Assembly (NCBI GenBank): GCA_017694135.1
Contig: JADING010000091.1
Location: forward strand, 1-13,081
Direction of reading: 5' to 3'
DNA from: Candidatus Scatoplasma merdavium
GTDB taxonomy: Bacteria; Bacillota_I; Bacilli_A; RFN20; CAG-288
DNA length: 13,081 nucleotides
Positions 1-8,078 of the stretch are shown piece after piece. The position numbers were made by a program, and so were the translations under genes. The stretch's first letter is position 1, and every line of letters begins with the position of its first letter. The notes under the pieces are model-generated. The model was not told the DNA's origin and did not search any database. It saw nothing but the letters and a program-made list of their open reading frames with translations.

Positions 1-1
1 T

Positions 2-1738
2 GCTTTAGCAATCACCGCTTATGTAATTGTTTCTTACGATGTCGCTTTAGCGGTAATTATCGATTTTAAAGAGAAGGAGTTTTTCTCTGAACATTTGCTG
101 ATGTTAGTAGCGACAATTGGGGCGTTTGTTATTAGTGAATATAACGAAGGCATCTTTGTTATGCTCTTTTATCAAATCGGGGAACTTTTAGAAGACTACG
201 CCGAAGATCGCTCCAAAGAATCGGTTGAAAAACTAATTGATAACATGCCTTTGTACGCCCATGTTATAAATGGGGAAGACATTGTTGAATCTACGCCAGA
301 GAAGTTGAAAATTGGAGATTTAATTAAGGTTTTACCAGGAGAAAAGATACCAGTTGACGGGATTGTAACAAGCGGGAAAACCAGCGTAGATATGTCTTCT
401 CTAAACGGGGAATCAATACCGGTGAATTTGAATGTAAACGACAGCGCTATTTCTGGTTCTATTGTTATCGATGGCACAATCGTTATTAAAGTTGTTAAAA
501 CTTATGAAGATTCTACTTTGAAGCAAATTCTCGATTTAATTACGCAAGAAGAAACGAAAAAGTCTAAGCCTGAGCGCTTCATTTCTAAGTTTTCTAAGTA
601 TTACACCCCGTTAGTTATTTTAGCGGCCTTAGTTTATTTCTTGGTTGCGTATGGATTAGCTGGTTGGGGAGCAAATTACCGTGATGCCTTGTATAACGCT
701 TGTACAATTTTAATTATTTCTTGTCCTTGTGCTCTGGTTGTTTCAGTACCTCTTTCTTTCTTCTTAGGTATAGGTAGAGCGGGAAAGTTCAACGTCTTAG
801 TTAAAGGAGCAAATTACATTGAGTCAATGTCAAAATGCCGCCAGTTCTTCTTTGATAAAACGGGCACTTTGACTCAGGGGAAGTTTGTTTTAAAAGAAGT
901 TAGTTCTGATGAGACTTTAACAATTGCAGCCTCTTTAGAGGCTAATTCTACTCACCCTTTAGCAAAGGCAGTAGTAGAAGCTTATAAAGGCAAGTTAAAA
1001 CCGGTAGATAATTTCCAGAATTTGCCTGGCAAAGGAATTAAAGGCGATATAAATCAAACGACTTATTTTATAGGTGATTACTCTTATTTATGTGAAAATT
1101 GCTTGGAAAAAGTTGAAAAATTGTCCTCACCGTTTAAGTGCTTGTATGTCTTTACCAAAGATAGATGTTTAGGATATTTGATTCTCGCTGATCAAGTTAA
1201 ACCTTCGGCGATTAAGTTGGCTGAAGATATGAAAGAACAAGCTGAATTGGTCATTCTTTCTGGTGATAACAAGCAGATTGTTGAAGCTACTAAGCAAGAA
1301 CTCGGCTTTTCTAAAGCGTATGGGGAACTTCTGCCGCAAGATAAACTTGATGTTCTTAAGCAATCTAAGCAGAGTGGTGTCATCGCTTTTGTCGGCGATG
1401 GCGTTAACGATGCACCAGCTCTTCTTTCTGCTGATATTGGTATCGCTATGGGAGGTTTAGGTAGCGATGTAGCTAAGCAGTCAGCAGGTGTCATTATTCT
1501 TAATGACGATTTAGAGAAGATATCAAAGTTTCAGCGCTTGTCTAAAAAGGTCATGAAGATTTCCTTAGAGAATATTGTTTTTATTCTCCTAGTTAAATTT
1601 GCTATCTTTGTCTTCGCTATGTTGCCTTTTGAAGAGCTATATGGAATAAAAATGTATTTAGCTTCATTTGCGGATGTTGGTACTTTGATTCTTTCAATCG
1701 TTAACTCCTTGAGAATCTTTTATTCAAAAAAGGAATAA
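2..1738 (+). CDS. Zn2+/Cd2+/Pb2+-type P1B ATPase (ZntA/CadA-like), 5' truncated by window edge
   Basis: Membrane pump that uses ATP to export soft divalent metal ions. The frame is open from base 2 without a stop, so the ATG at 95 is internal and the true start lies outside the window; any N-terminal metal-binding domain is not visible. Numbering from the ATG at 95: actuator loop motif NGES at 104-107 (the family norm is TGES), CPC metal-site motif at 210-212, phosphorylation motif DKTGT starting at Asp254, HP motif (THPLAKAV) of the nucleotide domain, and hinge motif GDGVNDAP at 434-441. The last two helices carry Lys501 (LLVKFAIF) and Asp527 (FADVGT), the pair typical of the P1B-2 Zn/Cd/Pb subgroup rather than copper pumps. 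The C-terminus is complete, and the gene is followed 23 nt later by an intrinsic terminator. Family and P1B-2 class are well supported; the exact metal is inferred. Confidence 0.93.
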   Translation, partial: ALAITAYVIVSYDVALAVIIDFKEKEFFSEHLLMLVATIGAFVISEYNEGIFVMLFYQIGELLEDYAEDRSKESVEKLIDNMPLYAHVINGEDIVESTPEKLKIGDLIKVLPGEKIPVDGIVTSGKTSVDMSSLNGESIPVNLNVNDSAISGSIVIDGTIVIKVVKTYEDSTLKQILDLITQEETKKSKPERFISKFSKYYTPLVILAALVYFLVAYGLAGWGANYRDALYNACTILIISCPCALVVSVPLSFFLGIGRAGKFNVLVKGANYIESMSKCRQFFFDKTGTLTQGKFVLKEVSSDETLTIAASLEANSTHPLAKAVVEAYKGKLKPVDNFQNLPGKGIKGDINQTTYFIGDYSYLCENCLEKVEKLSSPFKCLYVFTKDRCLGYLILADQVKPSAIKLAEDMKEQAELVILSGDNKQIVEATKQELGFSKAYGELLPQDKLDVLKQSKQSGVIAFVGDGVNDAPALLSADIGIAMGGLGSDVAKQSAGVIILNDDLEKISKFQRLSKKVMKISLENIVFILLVKFAIFVFAMLPFEELYGIKMYLASFADVGTLILSIVNSLRIFYSKKE

Positions 1739-1760
1739 AGTATCTAAGCTTACTTATTTT

Positions 1761-1789
1761 AGGTCACGTGTTATTCGTGACCTTTTTTG
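1761..1789 (+). terminator. Intrinsic terminator after the P1B ATPase
   Basis: An 8-bp stem (AGGTCACG with CGTGACCT) closes a 7-nt loop and runs into a stretch of T at 1783-1788. It begins 23 nt after the ATPase stop codon and should separate that transcript from the antiporter gene. Confidence 0.9.
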
Positions 1790-1857
1790 TTTAATGATTC
1801 TTTGCTGTATTTAAAACAATGTATCTAGAGTTATTGCTGATGTTTGCAATTGGTTTT

Positions 1858-1887
1858 TTGTTAAGAGTTGTTAACAAAGTGTATAAT
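1858..1887 (+). promoter_or_regulatory. Probable sigma-A promoter of the antiporter gene
   Basis: A consensus -10 box TATAAT lies at 1882-1887 and a -35-like TTGTTA at 1858-1863, with an 18-nt spacer. The same TTGTTA hexamer serves at the gap promoter. Transcription would start near 1894. A perfect 10-bp palindrome, TTGTTAACAA (1868-1877), lies inside the spacer and could be an operator; that role is inference. Confidence 0.6.
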
Positions 1888-1894
1888 TAAATTA

Positions 1895-1914
1895 CTAGAT
1901 GGGTGGGGATCTAG
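1895..1914 (+). promoter_or_regulatory. Hairpin with G-rich loop at the predicted mRNA 5' end
   Basis: CTAGAT and ATCTAG form a perfect 6-bp inverted repeat around the 8-nt loop GGGTGGGG. It lies just after the predicted transcription start and ends 9 nt before the antiporter ATG at 1924. The loop is the only G-rich stretch that could act as a ribosome site, but it is 15 nt from the ATG and presented in a loop. It may be an mRNA-stabilising 5' hairpin, a translation control element or a DNA operator; the sequence does not decide between these. Confidence 0.5.
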
Positions 1915-1923
1915 ACTACCTTT

Positions 1924-3378
1924 ATGAATTTGCATTTTGTTGAGGATTTTTACTCGAAGTTTTCTATCCCCCTGGCTGTTCAAATTGTCATTTCTATTGC
2001 CCTTATTTTTCTGTTGGCTTTTTTGCTGACTAGATTAACTAAGCTTTTGCATTTGCCTAATGTTACAGCCTATATGTTTACCGGTATATTGATTGGTCCT
2101 TTTGTCCTTAATTTGATTCCTTCAAAAATTATCAGTGAAATGTCGTTTATATCTGACGTCGGATTAGGGATTATAGGTTTTTCATGTGGAAAGTTCTTCG
2201 ATCTTAAGCTTATTAAAGACAATGGATGGAAACCGTTGGTTATCTCTTTAATTGAGACTTGCTTTACTACTGCGGTGATTTTTTTGATTTGCTTGTCTTT
2301 TGATTTGCCGATGATCGCTTGCTTAATCTTGGGTGTAATTGCCGCTTCTACTTCAGCTTCATCAACTGTAATGACCGTGAGGGAATACGGGTGTAAAGGC
2401 AAGTTTGTCAATTATATGATTGAAGTTATTGCTTTAAATAACGTCATTGTTTTGTTTGCTTTTTCTATTTTAGCTGGTATTGTGCCTGTGACTTTAGAAA
2501 GCGGGGTTAACCTTCACGTTTGGAAAGATATTTTCTTGCCGCTAGTTTTAAATGTGGCGATGCTAGTTGTTGGTTTTGGTATTGGTATCTTGTTAGCTAA
2601 GGTATTTATTAGTCCCACGAGAACAAAAGACAACCGTTTGATTTTGACCGTTGCTTCGATGTTAGTCTTGGTTGGTTTAAGTGGTTTATGTCGCGCATTT
2701 GATGAAAATATTTCGGTTTCTCCTCTCCTTTCAACTATGGTATTGTCTGCAACTTACAAGGCTTTTGGTCAAGATGAAGAGTTGTTTTCGCAGACAGAAA
2801 ACTTCTGTGCTCCGCTGCTTTTGCTGTTCTTTGTTTTGTCTGGAATTAATTTGAAGCTCGAATATATCCCTTCTATTGGGGTTGTTGGTTTGGTTTATTT
2901 TGCCGTGAGGTTTATAAGCAAGTATTCCGGTTTGTGTTTAGCTAGTTTGATGACTAGAACGGAAAAGAAGATTGTTTTATACGGCGGGCCTTTGCTTTAT
3001 CCTCAAGCTGGGGTTGCGGTTGGTTTAGCGACTATTGCAAGCCAGATATTTTCTTCGGCAGGGAAAGACGATATCGGCAATAAGGTCGCTACTATCGCTA
3101 TTGCTGTGGCGGTTGTTTTTGAAATATTTGGTCCAGCTTTAGCGAAGTTGTCTTTGCAGAAGGCCGATGTTATCGATACCAGCAAGCTTGTTAAAGGAAA
3201 GATCGTCATGCGTTCGAGCTCTATGTTTAAAGATACGGAAACGGTTTTGTCTCCGGAAGTTTTAAAAAGAAGAAATCAACTTAAAAAAATACAGCGCGAG
3301 TTGGATAAGGCAAACAATTACATTCACACCAAGGCGTATACAAACGAAGACTTCAATAATCAAGAAGAAGATTATTGA
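1924..3378 (+). CDS. CPA2-family cation/proton antiporter with Asn-Asn at the ion-binding site
   Basis: Integral membrane protein of 484 residues with about 12 hydrophobic segments between residues 15 and 415, resembling bacterial CPA2 Na+(K+)/H+ exchangers. Family-like stretches are the early LPNVTAYMFTGILIGP region (44-59), the SASSTVMTVREYGCKGKFVN region (about 144-163), FFVLSGINLKL, and YPQAGVAVGLATIA near the C-terminal part of the transporter. In family members I recall, the helix after the KGKFVN region has Asp-Asp that binds the cation; here it reads ALNNVIVLFAF, with Asn172-Asn173. The TPAST-like helix break is also altered, to TSASS. A hydrophilic tail of about 65 residues follows, without a recognisable TrkA_N/RCK domain. 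The ATG at 1924 lacks a well-spaced Shine-Dalgarno. The gene stands alone between a terminator and the next promoter. Family membership is solid; ion specificity and activity are uncertain. Confidence 0.87.
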   Translation: MNLHFVEDFYSKFSIPLAVQIVISIALIFLLAFLLTRLTKLLHLPNVTAYMFTGILIGPFVLNLIPSKIISEMSFISDVGLGIIGFSCGKFFDLKLIKDNGWKPLVISLIETCFTTAVIFLICLSFDLPMIACLILGVIAASTSASSTVMTVREYGCKGKFVNYMIEVIALNNVIVLFAFSILAGIVPVTLESGVNLHVWKDIFLPLVLNVAMLVVGFGIGILLAKVFISPTRTKDNRLILTVASMLVLVGLSGLCRAFDENISVSPLLSTMVLSATYKAFGQDEELFSQTENFCAPLLLLFFVLSGINLKLEYIPSIGVVGLVYFAVRFISKYSGLCLASLMTRTEKKIVLYGGPLLYPQAGVAVGLATIASQIFSSAGKDDIGNKVATIAIAVAVVFEIFGPALAKLSLQKADVIDTSKLVKGKIVMRSSSMFKDTETVLSPEVLKRRNQLKKIQRELDKANNYIHTKAYTNEDFNNQEEDY

Positions 3379-3396
3379 AGTTTCGAGTTCTTTTAA

Positions 3397-3425
3397 TAGT
3401 CAATTTTAACTTCCTGCTATATAAT
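3397..3425 (+). promoter_or_regulatory. Candidate promoter of uvrA giving an almost leaderless mRNA
   Basis: TATAAT at 3420-3425 is preceded, with a 17-nt spacer, by TAGTCA (3397-3402), a 4 of 6 match to the -35 consensus. The predicted start is near 3432, only about 2 nt before the uvrA ATG. No terminator lies between the antiporter and uvrA, so read-through is also possible. Confidence 0.5.
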
Positions 3426-3433
3426 TTTGACGT

Positions 3434-6274
3434 ATGAAAGTTAATACTAAAATTGAAGGTAACGATAAGATTGATATCGTTGGAGCACGCGTAAATAACT
3501 TGAAGAATATCTCCTTGAATATTCCGAAGAACAAGCTTGTCGTATTGACCGGCGTTTCTGGCTCGGGGAAGTCTTCTTTGGCTTTTGATACTATTTTTGC
3601 TGAGGGCCAAAGGAGATATATTGAATCCCTTTCTTCTTATGCCAGACAGTTTTTAGGTTCTTATGAAAAGCCTGATGTCGATTCTATCGATGGTTTAACC
3701 CCGGCTATTTCTATCGATCAAAAAACTAAGTCTCACAACCCGCGTTCAACAGTGGGAACAGTTACGGAAATTTACGATTACCTCCGTTTGCTTTTCGGGA
3801 AAATCGGAGAAGTATACTGCCCTAATCACCACATTAAGATTGAGGCTATGACTCCTCAACAGATTGTTGATATTGTTTTAAAGAGCGCTTTAGGTAGCAA
3901 GATTGTTATTTTGTCTCCGGTAGTGCGCAATGAAAAAGGCAGCCACTATGAAACCCTTGATAAGTTTATTAAGGCTGGTTTAGCAAGAATGAGAATCGAT
4001 GGAGGGGAAATAACCTCTTATCACACTGTCCCCCTTCTTTTTAAAAACAAGAAGCACACTATCGACGTTGTAATTGATAGGATTGTTTTAAAAGAGGAAT
4101 CCAAAGAGAGGTTGTTAGAATCTATTAAGACCGCTTTAGATTACGGTAACGGTTTTGTAACTGTTGATGTTAACGGAGAAGAAAAGCTTTATTCCGAGCA
4201 TCATTCTTGTCCGATTTGCGGTTATTCTGTGCCAGAAATTGAACCCCGCCTGTTTTCTTTTAACAATCCTTTGGGTTGTTGTGAAGAATGCAAGGGTTTA
4301 GGTCAAATAATTACTCCAGCTGAAGATTTAGTCGTTCCTAATCCCAATCTCAGTTTAAACCAAGGGGCGGTGAAGTTTTTTTCAGTTAACAAACAGGAGA
4401 GTGAAACTTTAGATTGGTTGGAATTCCAAGCGTTGTGTGAGCACTTTAATATCTCGATGGATATTCCTTATAACCAGTTGTCTCAAGAAGAAAAAGATAT
4501 TGTTTTATACGGGCCTAAAGAACCTTTTAGAACCAAGATTACTACAAAGACCGGTTCGATTATGAACAAGCTTATTTCCGAAGGGGTGTTTAATAAACTT
4601 CAGAGGCTTTACGAGCAGACTAAGTCAAATGGAATGAAGCTGTATTACGGTAGCTTCTTGGTTTCTAAAGAGTGTCCAAAGTGCCATGGTGCTAGATTAA
4701 ATGACAAGGTGTTATCCGTAAAAGTCAACGGTAAAAATATTGCGGAACTTTGCAATATGTCTTTGATTCGTTTAAAGAAGTGGTTTGAAGATATTCAGTT
4801 AGATGAAAGGCAGAGAAAGATTGCTGATTTAGTTATTAAAGAAATAATTAACCGCTTGTCTTTCTTGTGTGATGTCGGACTTGAATATCTGACTTTAGGT
4901 AGAGAAGCCATGACTCTTTCAGGGGGAGAATCTCAGCGTATACGTTTGGCGACTCAGATTGGTTCAAAGCTCTCTGGTATCATCTACGTTTTGGATGAAC
5001 CATCAATTGGCCTCCATCAGAAAGACAACGATAAACTCATTAAAACACTAGAAGAAATGCGCGATTTAGGAAATACTATGGTAGTTGTTGAGCACGACGA
5101 AGACACTATGCGCGCTGCTGATTGGATTGTTGACATTGGTCCAGGTGCGGGAGATCACGGAGGAGAAGTGATATACTCTGGTCCGATTTCTGGTTTTGAT
5201 AAGTGCAACGAATCTATTACGAGCGATTATTTGTATCACAGAAAGCAGATTAAGACTCCTGAATATCGTCATCCAGGGGTTAAAAACGTCGTGATTCACG
5301 GCGCTAAATGCCACAATTTAAAAAATATCGATGTGACTTTTAAAACTGGCGCTTTGAATTTAGTTACTGGTGTTTCCGGTTCGGGTAAGTCTTCCTTAGT
5401 TACGGAAATCCTTTATAAAGCTCTGGCTTTTTCTTTGGGAAATACCAAGGATTTACCAGGTGAATTTAAGTCAATAGACGGATTGAATTACTTTGATAAG
5501 GTCATTAATGTCTCGCAGGATCCTATCGGTAAGACTCCGCGTTCTAACCCCGCTACTTACATTAAGGTTTTCGATGATATCCGCGACCTTTTCGCTTCGA
5601 CTAAAGAAGCTAGATTAAAAGGCTTTTCTAAATCAGACTTTTCTTTTAACACTAAGGGTGGAAGGTGCGAAGCTTGCCAAGGCGATGGAGTTACTCGCAT
5701 TTCTATGGCATTTTTGCCTGATGTTTACGTCACTTGTCCTGTCTGTCATGGCAAGAGGTATACCGATGAGCTTTTGCAAGTTACTTACAAAGGAAAAAAC
5801 ATCGCTGATATTTTAGATATGCGCGCAGAAGAAGCCTATGAATTCTTTAAGAATATTCCATATATTGAGAGAAAACTCCGCACGTTAAACGACGTTGGTT
5901 TGGGCTATATTAAACTCGGCCAACCTTCGACAGAACTTTCCGGTGGTGAGGCTCAACGTATTAAGTTGGCCTACGAGCTTGAAAAGGTTGCTAGTTCTAA
6001 CACGCTTTACATTTTGGATGAACCGACAACCGGGCTTTCTACAGCCGATATTGCGAAATTGCTCAATGTTTTAATGAAGTTTGTCGAAGGCGGAAATACC
6101 GTTGTTGTTATTGAACATAACCTCGATTTTATTAAATGCGCTGACTGGATTGTCGATTTAGGTCCTGATGGAGGAGATAACGGTGGGGAAGTTGTTTGCA
6201 TGGGTACCCCTGAAGAGGTGAGTAAATGCGAGCGTTCTTATACGGGAAAATATTTAAAAAAATATCTCAATTAG
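3434..6274 (+). CDS. uvrA: UvrABC excinuclease subunit A
   Basis: Damage-recognition ATPase of nucleotide excision repair; a UvrA dimer loads UvrB onto damaged DNA. At 946 residues the length is normal. The first ABC half has Walker A GVSGSGKS at 40-47, a zinc-binding CPIC at 259-262 followed by a CxxEC, signature LSGGE at 495-499 and Walker B LDEP at 520-523. The second half has Walker A GVSGSGKS at 646-653, the CEAC/CPVC zinc module that contacts DNA, signature LSGGE at 835-839 and Walker B LDEP at 861-864. The sequence after the second Walker B reads TTGLSTAD, with Ser where His is common. The ATG at 3434 is the only sensible start, because family similarity begins about ten residues in, yet there is no Shine-Dalgarno and the candidate promoter abuts it. 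uvrB, often adjacent, is not in the window. hprK follows after 41 nt, probably in the same transcript. Confidence 0.98.
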   Translation: MKVNTKIEGNDKIDIVGARVNNLKNISLNIPKNKLVVLTGVSGSGKSSLAFDTIFAEGQRRYIESLSSYARQFLGSYEKPDVDSIDGLTPAISIDQKTKSHNPRSTVGTVTEIYDYLRLLFGKIGEVYCPNHHIKIEAMTPQQIVDIVLKSALGSKIVILSPVVRNEKGSHYETLDKFIKAGLARMRIDGGEITSYHTVPLLFKNKKHTIDVVIDRIVLKEESKERLLESIKTALDYGNGFVTVDVNGEEKLYSEHHSCPICGYSVPEIEPRLFSFNNPLGCCEECKGLGQIITPAEDLVVPNPNLSLNQGAVKFFSVNKQESETLDWLEFQALCEHFNISMDIPYNQLSQEEKDIVLYGPKEPFRTKITTKTGSIMNKLISEGVFNKLQRLYEQTKSNGMKLYYGSFLVSKECPKCHGARLNDKVLSVKVNGKNIAELCNMSLIRLKKWFEDIQLDERQRKIADLVIKEIINRLSFLCDVGLEYLTLGREAMTLSGGESQRIRLATQIGSKLSGIIYVLDEPSIGLHQKDNDKLIKTLEEMRDLGNTMVVVEHDEDTMRAADWIVDIGPGAGDHGGEVIYSGPISGFDKCNESITSDYLYHRKQIKTPEYRHPGVKNVVIHGAKCHNLKNIDVTFKTGALNLVTGVSGSGKSSLVTEILYKALAFSLGNTKDLPGEFKSIDGLNYFDKVINVSQDPIGKTPRSNPATYIKVFDDIRDLFASTKEARLKGFSKSDFSFNTKGGRCEACQGDGVTRISMAFLPDVYVTCPVCHGKRYTDELLQVTYKGKNIADILDMRAEEAYEFFKNIPYIERKLRTLNDVGLGYIKLGQPSTELSGGEAQRIKLAYELEKVASSNTLYILDEPTTGLSTADIAKLLNVLMKFVEGGNTVVVIEHNLDFIKCADWIVDLGPDGGDNGGEVVCMGTPEEVSKCERSYTGKYLKKYLN

Positions 6275-6315
6275 GTTATAGTCAGTTGGATATAGTAAAA
6301 TAAAACGGAAGAATT

Positions 6316-7242
6316 ATGGCTCAGTGTTCCTTGCTTGATGTTGTTAATCGTTTCAATCTCCATGTTGTTTTTGCTTCGGCGACTTCTTTAAGCAGGAATG
6401 TAACTTCAGTAGAAGTTGATCGCCCGGGCTTAGAAATGACCGGATATTTTGAATTCCACCGCAAAACGCGCTTGGTTTTGATTGGTAGAAAAGAAATGTC
6501 GTATCTAGAACACATGAGTTACGAGCAAGCTTATGAAGTCTTTTTGAAAATATGCTCTTTGGAAACTCCGGGTATTGTAATTTGTCACGGCTTAGATTGC
6601 CCGGGTGTAATTATTGCGGCGGCGATGAAGAACAATTGCTCGGTGTTTACTACCAAGACTGACACTTCTGAATTCCAAGCTGATGTTTTAAATTACCTTT
6701 CTGAAAAGCTCGCTCCTTTAACTTCTATTCATGCGAACTTGTTAGAGATCTTTGGTGAAGGTGTCCTTATGATTGGGGATTCTGGCATCGGTAAGTCGGA
6801 AGTCTGTCTCGATTTAATTAAAAGAGGGCAGACTCTGGTGGCGGATGATAAAGTGGAAATCCGCAATGTCCGCGGACTTTTAGAAGGGCAGGCGCCGGAA
6901 ATTATCTACGGAGTTATGGAGTGCCGCGGTATAGGTATTGTCGATGTTGTTCACACTTTTGGCATTAACTCTTTAAAGCGTAAAGTTAGGATTAAGTACT
7001 GCATCGATTTAGTTAAGTTTGATCCGAAAGTCAATTTTGACCGCTTGGGAAGTGATGAGAAAACTTCTTATCTTGGAGTAGAAATCCCTTATGTTAAACT
7101 CCCGGTTTCTCCCGGTCGTTCGGTTGCTGAAGTGGTTGAAGTCGCTGTTACTAATCTCAAACTCAAAGAATACGGATTTGATTCTCGCAAGGAATTTGAA
7201 AAGAGATTGGATGATTTTAGAAAAGGAAAAATTGTTAAATGA
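6316..7242 (+). CDS. hprK: HPr(Ser) kinase/phosphorylase
   Basis: Bifunctional sensor of carbon catabolite control. It phosphorylates HPr of the sugar phosphotransferase system on serine with ATP or PPi, and removes that phosphate by phosphorolysis, releasing PPi. At 308 residues it is full length. The N-terminal domain runs to about residue 130. The catalytic domain shows SIHANLLEI with the conserved His139, P-loop GDSGIGKS at 154-161, ADDKVEI at 176-182, the HprK signature around MECRGIGIVDV (201-211) and the C-terminal loop with PGR near 266-268. The ATG at 6316 follows a modest GGAAG ribosome site. The gene ends in an ATGA overlap with lgt, the usual Gram-positive gene order. Its presence implies HPr, and probably CcpA, elsewhere in the genome. 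Confidence 0.97.
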   Translation: MAQCSLLDVVNRFNLHVVFASATSLSRNVTSVEVDRPGLEMTGYFEFHRKTRLVLIGRKEMSYLEHMSYEQAYEVFLKICSLETPGIVICHGLDCPGVIIAAAMKNNCSVFTTKTDTSEFQADVLNYLSEKLAPLTSIHANLLEIFGEGVLMIGDSGIGKSEVCLDLIKRGQTLVADDKVEIRNVRGLLEGQAPEIIYGVMECRGIGIVDVVHTFGINSLKRKVRIKYCIDLVKFDPKVNFDRLGSDEKTSYLGVEIPYVKLPVSPGRSVAEVVEVAVTNLKLKEYGFDSRKEFEKRLDDFRKGKIVK

Positions 7243-8078
7243 ATATTTTTGCTTACGCTAATGGTTTTGAAATTTTTGGTTTGACCATTTATTTTTATGC
7301 TTTCTGTATTCTCGGTGGAGCTTTAGTAGCCCTGTTTCTTTCTAATTACCGCGCTCATAAAGACGGATATCCTTGGGATATGTTCAATTCTATCTTTTTA
7401 GTTGCTTTGCCTTCGGGAATTATCGGAGCGAGACTTTGGTATGTTATTGCGGAATGGGAAAGATTCGCTGATAACTTTGCTGATATTTTTGCGTTTAGAG
7501 ATGGTGGTCTAGCTATTCAAGGTGGTGTTATTTGCGGAGCCCTAGCGGGAATTCTCTACGTTTATTTCCGCAGAAAAGATATGGATGTTCTCCGTTGCGC
7601 CGACTTTGCGGTTCCAACTATTTTAGTGGCGCAAGCTATTGGCAGATGGGGAAATTTCTTCAATCAGGAAGTTTACGGGAATATCGTAGATATGTCTTCT
7701 TGGTGGTTGCCTTCGTTCATTCAATCGAATATGGTTGTCAATGGAGCTTACCATGTACCGCTGTTCTTTTTAGAAGGTATAGTTAATCTCGGTGGTTATT
7801 TTGTCATTACTCGTTTTATTCCTTTTGTCTTTGGAAAGCACTATTGTTACGGAGATCAAACCTTCGCTTACTTCGCTTATTACGGCTTAGTTAGATTGGT
7901 TTTAGAACCTCTGCGTGACGCGAAGTATCAGATGGGTATGATTCAAGCTGATTCTTTGCGTGCTGTCGGTATGGCTATCGCTTTTATTGTCGTTGGTATT
8001 GTTTTGATTATCGTTAATCACATAGTCCGTTTCTATCTGAAACAAAAGAAAGCGGGAGATTTAAAAAAGAATGGTTAA
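7239..8078 (+). CDS. lgt: Prolipoprotein diacylglyceryl transferase
   Basis: Membrane enzyme that moves diacylglycerol from phosphatidylglycerol onto the lipobox cysteine of prelipoproteins, the first step of lipoprotein maturation. It has 279 residues and about seven hydrophobic segments. The Lgt signature GRWGNFFNQEVYG starts at residue 135 and contains Arg136, the counterpart of the essential E. coli Arg143. A second conserved arginine motif, YYGLVRLVLEPLR, spans 214-226. At the position of E. coli His103 the sequence reads GGLAIQGG, with Gln94. The start overlaps the hprK stop by 4 nt (ATGA), suggesting translational coupling, and the end overlaps the phosphatase gene by 8 nt. Identification is firm; the effect of Gln94 is unknown. 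Confidence 0.97.
   Translation: MNIFAYANGFEIFGLTIYFYAFCILGGALVALFLSNYRAHKDGYPWDMFNSIFLVALPSGIIGARLWYVIAEWERFADNFADIFAFRDGGLAIQGGVICGALAGILYVYFRRKDMDVLRCADFAVPTILVAQAIGRWGNFFNQEVYGNIVDMSSWWLPSFIQSNMVVNGAYHVPLFFLEGIVNLGGYFVITRFIPFVFGKHYCYGDQTFAYFAYYGLVRLVLEPLRDAKYQMGMIQADSLRAVGMAIAFIVVGIVLIIVNHIVRFYLKQKKAGDLKKNG

Noticed and set aside
95..97. ATG at 95 as the start of the P1B ATPase
   Set aside because: The frame is open back to base 2 and encodes family-like membrane sequence (YVIVSYDVALA), so this Met is internal.
196..477. Long antisense frames opposite the ATPase and other genes
   Set aside because: They overlap genes with full family motifs on the + strand and have no recognisable features; they are shadows.
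6014..6050. Ser in TTGLSTAD of UvrA as a loss of function
   Set aside because: All Walker, signature and zinc motifs are intact; one change after Walker B is not enough to claim altered activity.
6271..6301. TATAGT at 6291-6296 as a separate hprK promoter
   Set aside because: No acceptable -35 at the right distance; read-through from uvrA across a 41-nt gap is simpler.
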